Positions 29,362 through 34,813 of a DNA stretch of 34,813 nucleotides are shown one piece after another. Position 1 is the stretch's first letter. Each line of letters begins with the position of its first letter. The stretch is from the NCBI GenBank assembly GCA_902609675.1, contig CACLST010000010.1, positions 1 through 34,813 on the forward strand. Reading direction: 5' to 3'. Below the pieces are notes generated by a model that had not been told where the DNA came from, ran no database searches, and saw nothing but the letters and a program-made list of their open reading frames with translations. The position numbers and the translations under genes were made by a program. Source of the DNA: an uncultured Pelagibacteraceae bacterium. Lineage in GTDB: Bacteria > Pseudomonadota > Alphaproteobacteria > Pelagibacterales > Pelagibacteraceae.

Positions 29362-30467
29362 ATAAATATTTGGATAATTTTTATGACTGGTGGAAAAATA
29401 TAGATAAATTTATATTATTCATAATTCTTACTTTATTTTTACTAGGTCTTTTCTTTTCTTTAGTCTCTACTTCTCTGATAGCTTCGGATAAATTAGATAC
29501 TAAATCATATTATTTTTTTTTTAAACATTTTGCTTACATTATTTTAGCAATAGTAATTTTGATTATATTATCATTTTTCAATCAAAAAATTTTAACAAAA
29601 TTTTCATTGATTTTATTCTTGGTTGCATTTTTAAGTTTGTTGTTAGTTCCTTTCCTCGGAACAGAGGTGAAGGGATCAAAAAGATGGCTAGATTTGATGT
29701 TTTTACCAAGATTTCAGCCTGTTGAGATTGTTAAACCTTTTTTTATAGTAGTTTTATCATTAATGTTAACTATTCAAAATAGACGATTATATTTCAAATA
29801 CTTCTTAAGCACTTTATTCATAGTTCCAATATTATTATTACTTGTTTATCAACCTGATATCGGTCAAACCCTTTTAATATCGATGGTTTGGTTAGCTTTA
29901 ATTTTCATCTCTGGAATAAATATTTTTGTATTTTTTATATTCTTCTTCGTCGTTGGTTCAACTTTAAGTTATTTGGTATTATTTGTTCCAAAATTTGAAT
30001 ATATAAAAATCAGACTTTTAGCTTTTTTAGATTCAAGTTCGAGTAACAATTACCAAGCTGAAAAAGCAAGTGATGCAATTATAAATGGCGGTTTTTTTGG
30101 TAAAGGTATCGGAGAAGGTACTTTGAATTCAAGAGTCCCTGAAGCACATACAGATTACATAGTTTCAGTTATATCGGAAGAGTTTGGTGCAATTATAGTT
30201 ATTGGAATATTATTTTTATATTTAATTTTTTCTTATAGAGTAATAAAAAAAGTCAATTTTCTAAACGATGATTTATATAAACTTATTTTAACTGGATGTG
30301 TTTCTTTAATTTTGTTACAGACTTTTATTCACATAGGTGTTAATATAAGAATTCTTCCAACCACTGGAATGACTTTACCTTTTTTAAGTTATGGAGGATC
30401 ATCTATAGTTAGTACAGCGATTTTATCAGGATTAATATTGAATTTAACTAAAAGAAAATTAGATTAA
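29358..30467 (+). CDS. ftsW: Septal peptidoglycan glycosyltransferase FtsW
   Basis: 369-residue SEDS-family inner-membrane protein with about ten membrane segments. It polymerises lipid II at the septum in complex with FtsI. Signatures are GSKRWLDL with FQPVEIVKPFF, YQPDIGQTLL, the extracellular loop with GKGIGEGTLNSRVPEAHTDY (key residues GKG and PEAHTDYI), SEEFG, and LPTTGMTLPFLSYGGSS. These fit FtsW better than RodA by context. It is coupled to murD by ATGA and lies 3 bp ahead of murG. Confidence 0.95.
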   Translation: MNKYLDNFYDWWKNIDKFILFIILTLFLLGLFFSLVSTSLIASDKLDTKSYYFFFKHFAYIILAIVILIILSFFNQKILTKFSLILFLVAFLSLLLVPFLGTEVKGSKRWLDLMFLPRFQPVEIVKPFFIVVLSLMLTIQNRRLYFKYFLSTLFIVPILLLLVYQPDIGQTLLISMVWLALIFISGINIFVFFIFFFVVGSTLSYLVLFVPKFEYIKIRLLAFLDSSSSNNYQAEKASDAIINGGFFGKGIGEGTLNSRVPEAHTDYIVSVISEEFGAIIVIGILFLYLIFSYRVIKKVNFLNDDLYKLILTGCVSLILLQTFIHIGVNIRILPTTGMTLPFLSYGGSSIVSTAILSGLILNLTKRKLD

Positions 30468-30470
30468 CTG

Positions 30471-31547
30471 ATGAAAAAAATACTTATTGTAACAGGTGGA
30501 TCTGGTGGGCATGTAATCCCATCACTAGGTATATATGATGCTTTAAAAGATGATTTTGAAGTAAATATTTCAACAGATTTAAGAGGATCAAAATTTATTA
30601 ATGATAAAAATTATCATTATTCATTGATTGATGTACCAAATTTATTTTCAAATTTTTTATTACTACCGTATAATTTAATAAAATTTTGCATCTCAATAAT
30701 AAAATCTTACAAATACCTAAAATTTAATAATTTTAATATTATAATTAGCACTGGTGGTTATATGTCTCTACCTTTATCCTTAGCTTCAAATTTCTTGAAT
30801 ATAAAAATTTATATCTTTGAACCAAATTTTGTTTTAGGAAGAGCAAACAAATTAATGCTTAATTTTGCTAAAAAAATTATTTGCTATGAAAAAAATTTAA
30901 AAGGTATTTCAAAAAAATTAACAAATAAGATTTATTTGGTCAAACCATTACTTAGAAAAGAAATTTATAAATATCAAAAAAATGAAAAGACAACTATTGC
31001 AGAAAAAAAGAAAATATTAATTATCGGTGGAAGTCAGGGGGCAAAATTCTTTGATGAATTTATTACTAAAATTATTATAAAACTTTCAAAAATAGAGAAA
31101 ATTCAAGTTTTGCAACAAGTAATTAATCAAAATTCAAAAGAAAATATAAAAGAATTCTATCAAAAAAACCATATAGAGCATGAGTTATTTCACTTTGACG
31201 ACAAATTATTAATGCAAGCTATTAATTATGATTTAGCTATTACTCGGTCTGGAGCATCAACAATTTCAGAATTAGCTTATTTAAATATTCCATTTGTGGC
31301 AATTCCATATCCTTATGCTAAAGATAATCATCAATATTATAATGCAGAATTTTATGAAAAAAATAAATCTTGCTGGTTGATCATGCAAAAAGATATAGAC
31401 GAAAATAATTTTACAGATTTAATGGTAAAAATTTTACAAGATCAAAATGAATATTTTTCCAAAAAAAATAATTTAATAAAATTAAATAAAGAAAATACCT
31501 GGGAAAAAAATAAATCTAAACTAATTGAGCTTATTAATGAAAATTGA
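30471..31547 (+). CDS. murG: UDP-GlcNAc:lipid I N-acetylglucosaminyltransferase MurG
   Basis: 358-residue peripheral membrane GT-B enzyme that makes lipid II. The N-terminal glycine-rich loop TGGSGGHVIPSLG contacts lipid I, and STGGYMSLP, FEPNFVLGRANK, IIGGSQGAKFFD and the UDP-GlcNAc site TRSGASTISEL with PYPYAKDNHQYYNA follow in order. The usual 'EQN' of the central motif reads EPN here, a mild variant. It overlaps murC by 11 bp. Confidence 0.95.
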   Translation: MKKILIVTGGSGGHVIPSLGIYDALKDDFEVNISTDLRGSKFINDKNYHYSLIDVPNLFSNFLLLPYNLIKFCISIIKSYKYLKFNNFNIIISTGGYMSLPLSLASNFLNIKIYIFEPNFVLGRANKLMLNFAKKIICYEKNLKGISKKLTNKIYLVKPLLRKEIYKYQKNEKTTIAEKKKILIIGGSQGAKFFDEFITKIIIKLSKIEKIQVLQQVINQNSKENIKEFYQKNHIEHELFHFDDKLLMQAINYDLAITRSGASTISELAYLNIPFVAIPYPYAKDNHQYYNAEFYEKNKSCWLIMQKDIDENNFTDLMVKILQDQNEYFSKKNNLIKLNKENTWEKNKSKLIELINEN

Positions 31548-32928
31548 TTTAGGAAAAAATGAACTTATTCATTTTGTTGGAATTGGTGGAATAGGTATGA
31601 GCGGTTTAGCACTGATTATGAATGGGTTAGGCTACAAAGTTCAAGGTAGTGATATTGCACATAATCGAAATATCGAAAGATTAAATGAAAAAAAAATAAA
31701 GGTTTTATTAAATCATAAGAAAGAGAATATAAAAAAAACGACCGTTCTGGTAATTTCCTCAGCCATTAAAAAAAATAACCCAGAATTAGTTGAGGCTATT
31801 AAAAAAAATTTACCAGTTTATACAAGAGGAGATATGTTGGGTCATATTGTATCTTTCATGAGGAATGTGGTGGTAACTGGTTCGCACGGAAAAACAACAA
31901 CAACATCATTAGTATCTAGTATCTTTACAGCAGCTAACTTAGACCCGACTATTATCAATGGTGGTGTATTAAACTCATTTGGTAATTCTGCAAAATTGGG
32001 TAAAAGTAATTGGTGTGTAACTGAGTCTGATGAATCGGATGGAAGTTTTTTAAAAATTCCCTTTACTTATTCCATAGTTACCAATCTAGACGCAGAGCAC
32101 CTAGATTTTTATAAAAATATAAATAACCTTAAAAAAAGTTTCCATAAATTTTTTGAAAAAATACCATCCGTAGGTAAAGGGTTTATATGTAGTGATGATC
32201 ACAATCTTAAAAAAGTTCTAAAAAAATCAATAAACAAAAATTTTTATACATATGGTGAAAATAAAACGTCAAATTTTCAAATAATAAATATAAAGCAAAC
32301 AGCTAAATTCTCTAATTTCGATATAAAAATCAATATACCTAGTAAAAAAAAAATAATTAAAGGAATTAAACTTCCAATGATTGGTATCCACAATATTCAA
32401 AATGCAACTGCTGCAGTTTCTTTAGCATTTACAATTGGACTACCTGAAAAGTATATCAAACTTGGACTTTACAATTTTAAAGGAGTGCAGAGAAGGTTTT
32501 CTCATTTATTCAGTCATAACAACATAAGTTTTTATGATGATTATGCTCATCATCCAACAGAAATAAGTTCAGTCCTAAGTGGCGTTAGAAATATTTATAA
32601 AGACAAAGAAATTGTATGTGTTTTTCAGCCTCACAGAATTTCAAGAGTAATAAATTTGAAAAAAGAATTTTCAAAATGTTTTAAATTGGCAGATACAGTT
32701 TTATTATGTCCCATATACACAGCCAACGAAAAAATAAAACTTAATTTTACTTATCATTCATTCGCAAAATTAATAATAAAAAATTCTAATGTTAAATTAA
32801 TACAAGTTGATCATGAATTACAATTACGAAAATTTATAAAACAGAATGTATTTGGTAAAAAAATTTATATAGGTATGGGTGCAGGATCTATATCAAATTG
32901 GATGAAAAATTTGGAAAATATTTTTTAA
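31537..32928 (+). CDS. murC: UDP-N-acetylmuramate-L-alanine ligase
   Basis: 463-residue Mur ligase that adds the first amino acid, L-Ala, to UDP-MurNAc. It has HFVGIGGIGMSGLA at the N-terminus, the ATP motif GSHGKTTTTS from 115, TESDESDGSF, NLDAEHLDFY, GVQRRF, YDDYAHHPTEI and FQPHRISR, all standard for MurC. A slightly longer frame opens at 31525; I use ATG 31537, which overlaps the murG stop. The TAA stop overlaps the murB ATG. Confidence 0.96.
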   Translation: MKIDLGKNELIHFVGIGGIGMSGLALIMNGLGYKVQGSDIAHNRNIERLNEKKIKVLLNHKKENIKKTTVLVISSAIKKNNPELVEAIKKNLPVYTRGDMLGHIVSFMRNVVVTGSHGKTTTTSLVSSIFTAANLDPTIINGGVLNSFGNSAKLGKSNWCVTESDESDGSFLKIPFTYSIVTNLDAEHLDFYKNINNLKKSFHKFFEKIPSVGKGFICSDDHNLKKVLKKSINKNFYTYGENKTSNFQIINIKQTAKFSNFDIKINIPSKKKIIKGIKLPMIGIHNIQNATAAVSLAFTIGLPEKYIKLGLYNFKGVQRRFSHLFSHNNISFYDDYAHHPTEISSVLSGVRNIYKDKEIVCVFQPHRISRVINLKKEFSKCFKLADTVLLCPIYTANEKIKLNFTYHSFAKLIIKNSNVKLIQVDHELQLRKFIKQNVFGKKIYIGMGAGSISNWMKNLENIF

Positions 32929-33836
32929 TGGAAATAGCGGATATAAAAAAATCAGTATTATTAATAGATGGGGATATTTTTTTTAATCAAAGCATTAAAA
33001 ATCTAAATTGGTTTAATATTGGAGGAAAAACTAAAATTTTTTTTAAACCAAAATCTCTCAAAGGGTTAATTGAATATCTAAAACTTTATTCTTTAAGAGG
33101 TAAAATATTTATTTTAGGAAATGGGTCAAATGTATTATTTGATGATGATACATATCAAGGCACAGTAATTAAGTTAGGTAAAAGTTTCTCAAATATTACT
33201 CTGCTAGATAACAAGACAATCATTGCTGGAACTGCTGCTTCACAAAAAAAAGTTTCAGAATTTGCAATGAATAATAATATTTCTGGATTAGAGTTTATGT
33301 CATGTATTCCAGGTTCCATAGGAGGCGGTATAAGAATGAACTCTGGATGTTTTAAAAAAGAATTTAAAGATATTCTTATTTCTATTCAATTAGTTGATTT
33401 TAAAGGTGTTGTAAGAAGTATACCTGCAAATAAAATTAATTTTAATTATAGATCAATACAACTACCTAAAGATTTAATTTTTTTAAGTGCTACTTTTAAA
33501 GGAAATAAAAAAAATAGCGAAAAAATAAATAATTATATGAATGAATTAAATACAGTCAAAAATATGGCTCAACCAACTAAAATTAAAACGAGTGGTAGTA
33601 CATTTAAAAATCCTATTAATCAAACGGATAAAAAGGTTTGGGAGCTAATTAGAGCAAGCGTTCCTAAAGAGACAAGTTATGGGGATGCGATTATCTCGGA
33701 GAAACATGCTAATTTTTTTGTCAATAAAAAAAATGCAAAATCTGTAGACATGAAGTCATTAATTAATTTTGTTAAAAAGAAAGTGGAAGCTCAGACAGGT
33801 GTAAAATTAGAATTAGAAATTGTTGTGGTTGAATAA
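32928..33836 (+). CDS. murB: UDP-N-acetylenolpyruvoylglucosamine reductase
   Basis: 302-residue FAD enzyme that reduces UDP-GlcNAc-enolpyruvate to UDP-MurNAc with NADPH. FAD-domain motifs are NIGGKTKIFFKP, LGNGSNVLF, and IPGSIGGGIRMNSG at 127-140. The proton-donor serine is S224 in SGSTFKNP, and the C-terminal SEKHANFFVN carries the catalytic Glu region. The frame opens at 32898, but ATG 32928 in the TAATG overlap with murC gives a normal start. Its stop overlaps the ddl start in the same way. Confidence 0.95.
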   Translation: MEIADIKKSVLLIDGDIFFNQSIKNLNWFNIGGKTKIFFKPKSLKGLIEYLKLYSLRGKIFILGNGSNVLFDDDTYQGTVIKLGKSFSNITLLDNKTIIAGTAASQKKVSEFAMNNNISGLEFMSCIPGSIGGGIRMNSGCFKKEFKDILISIQLVDFKGVVRSIPANKINFNYRSIQLPKDLIFLSATFKGNKKNSEKINNYMNELNTVKNMAQPTKIKTSGSTFKNPINQTDKKVWELIRASVPKETSYGDAIISEKHANFFVNKKNAKSVDMKSLINFVKKKVEAQTGVKLELEIVVVE

Positions 33837-34756
33837 TGGATAAAATTTTAATATTAGCAGGGGGATATTCTAATGAAAGAGAGATTAGCTTAATAACAGC
33901 CAAAAGTGTAATCTATGAATTAAAAAAAAATAAAAAGTATAGGCTTTTATTAATTGAACCAGATGGGAGTTTTGTCAAAAAATTAAGAAAATTTAAGCCA
34001 AATTTAGTTTTAAACCTTTTACATGGTAGGTATGGAGAGGATGGTTATATCCAATCAATACTTGAGTCTGAAAAAGTAAGATATTCTCATTCTGGTGTTT
34101 TATCATCTTCTCTTGCAATTGATAAAGAAATTTCAAAAAAAATTTTTATAAAAAATAATATTCTAACACCACCATATATTAAATTTTCATTTAAACATAA
34201 TTTTAATATTAAAAGCATAATAAAAAAAATTGATAAAAATTTTAAATTTCCTGTTGTTTTGAAGCCTATTAATGAGGGATCTAGTGTAGGTGTATATATT
34301 TGTGACAAAAAAAATTTTAATAGCAATTTAATGAAATTAGAAAAATTTAAAGATATTTTAATTGAAAAATATATACCTGGAAGAGAAATTCAAGCTGCTA
34401 TTTTAGGTAAAAAAAAACTGGGCATAATTGAGCTTAAACCGAAAAGGAAATTTTATGACTACAAAGCTAAGTATAGCACTAGTGCAAAAACTGAACATAT
34501 AATTCCAGTTAATTTAAGTTCAAGAAATTTTAATAAAATAAATTCAATAGCTATGAAAGCACATAAATTATTAAAATGTAGAGGTGTGTCTAGGTCAGAT
34601 TTTAGATTTTATAATAACAAATTTTATTTATTAGAACTTAACACTCAGCCAGGTATGACTTCACTATCTCTTGTGCCTGAAATAGCTAGATATCAAAATA
34701 TAAGTTTCACACAACTTATTGAAGAAATAATGAGAGATGCTTCCATCAATAAGTAA
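33836..34756 (+). CDS. ddl: D-alanine-D-alanine ligase
   Basis: 306-residue ATP-grasp enzyme that makes the D-Ala-D-Ala dipeptide used by the MurF half of MurEF. Motifs are LAGGYSNEREISL at the N-terminus, NLLHGRYGEDG, PVVLKPINEGSSVGV for ATP, CRGVSRSDFRF, and LELNTQPGMTSLSLVPEIA with the metal and substrate residues. Length is typical of DdlB. Its start overlaps the murB stop (TAATG), and its last 20 bp overlap the start of the next gene. Confidence 0.96.
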   Translation: MDKILILAGGYSNEREISLITAKSVIYELKKNKKYRLLLIEPDGSFVKKLRKFKPNLVLNLLHGRYGEDGYIQSILESEKVRYSHSGVLSSSLAIDKEISKKIFIKNNILTPPYIKFSFKHNFNIKSIIKKIDKNFKFPVVLKPINEGSSVGVYICDKKNFNSNLMKLEKFKDILIEKYIPGREIQAAILGKKKLGIIELKPKRKFYDYKAKYSTSAKTEHIIPVNLSSRNFNKINSIAMKAHKLLKCRGVSRSDFRFYNNKFYLLELNTQPGMTSLSLVPEIARYQNISFTQLIEEIMRDASINK

Positions 34757-34813
34757 ATATAAACTGTATCTTTATTTATTTTTTCTAATTTTTTTAAGTT
34801 CGATATTTAATTT
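34737..34813 (+). CDS. ftsQ: Partial CDS, probable FtsQ N-terminus
   Basis: An ATG at 34737, inside the end of ddl, opens a frame that runs off the right edge: MLPSISKYKLYLY, then a strongly hydrophobic stretch (LFFLIFLSSIF). A short cytoplasmic tail followed by a single membrane segment is the expected N-terminus of FtsQ, and ddl-ftsQ is the usual gene order. Only 25 residues are visible, so the call rests on topology and position. Confidence 0.6.
   Translation, partial: MLPSISKYKLYLYLFFLIFLSSIFN

Overview
The window reads as a piece of chromosome from a streamlined, AT-rich marine alphaproteobacterium, most likely SAR11 (Pelagibacterales). This is inferred from the very low G+C, the near absence of intergenic DNA, overlapping stop/start codons, lysine- and asparagine-rich proteins, and alphaproteobacterial gene order (carAB / yqeY-dnaG-rpoD; rnpB-mraZ-dcw). 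No database search was possible, so the species is not established. I see no prophage, insertion sequence, CRISPR array or plasmid gene.

Layout. (1) 1-7.6 kb is a mosaic of short transcription units on both strands. It holds an aspartate aminotransferase, an extended SDR reductase, a PsiE-like membrane protein, thioredoxin reductase, a coupled ELM1-like / 2OG-Fe(II) oxygenase-like pair, and an Anbu (proteasome-like peptidase) gene divergent from a circularly permuted ATP-grasp gene. (2) 7.6-12.0 kb carries carAB (carbamoyl phosphate synthetase) on the minus strand. (3) 12.1-16.5 kb is the macromolecular-synthesis unit yqeY-dnaG-rpoD, followed by an unusual tRNA-Val(GAC) and a tRNA-Ile2(CAU). 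(4) 16.5-17.9 kb holds mlaA-mlaC, for outer-membrane lipid asymmetry. (5) 17.9-19.1 kb holds an AmpD-like amidase and the RNase P RNA. (6) 19.2 kb to the end is the division and cell-wall (dcw) cluster: mraZ-ftsZ-rsmH-ftsL-ftsI-murEF-mraY-murD-ftsW-murG-murC-murB-ddl-ftsQ (cut by the window edge). It makes UDP-MurNAc-pentapeptide and lipid II and the septal synthase FtsW-FtsI, alongside the Z-ring protein.

The main points for a second look are these. The tRNA-Val(GAC) has perfect stems but lacks the D-loop GG and the T-loop TTC. ftsZ sits at the front of the dcw cluster directly behind mraZ. A clean set of three MraZ-type CCCA repeats at 10-bp period overlaps a good sigma-70 promoter. MurE and MurF are fused. 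DnaG has lost three of four zinc ligands. Anbu is paired only with the ATP-grasp gene, without its usual other partners. Three convergent gene pairs overlap at their stop codons.

No stretch over 300 bases is unexplained: the only long non-coding interval (18666-19224) holds rnpB and the mraZ control region.
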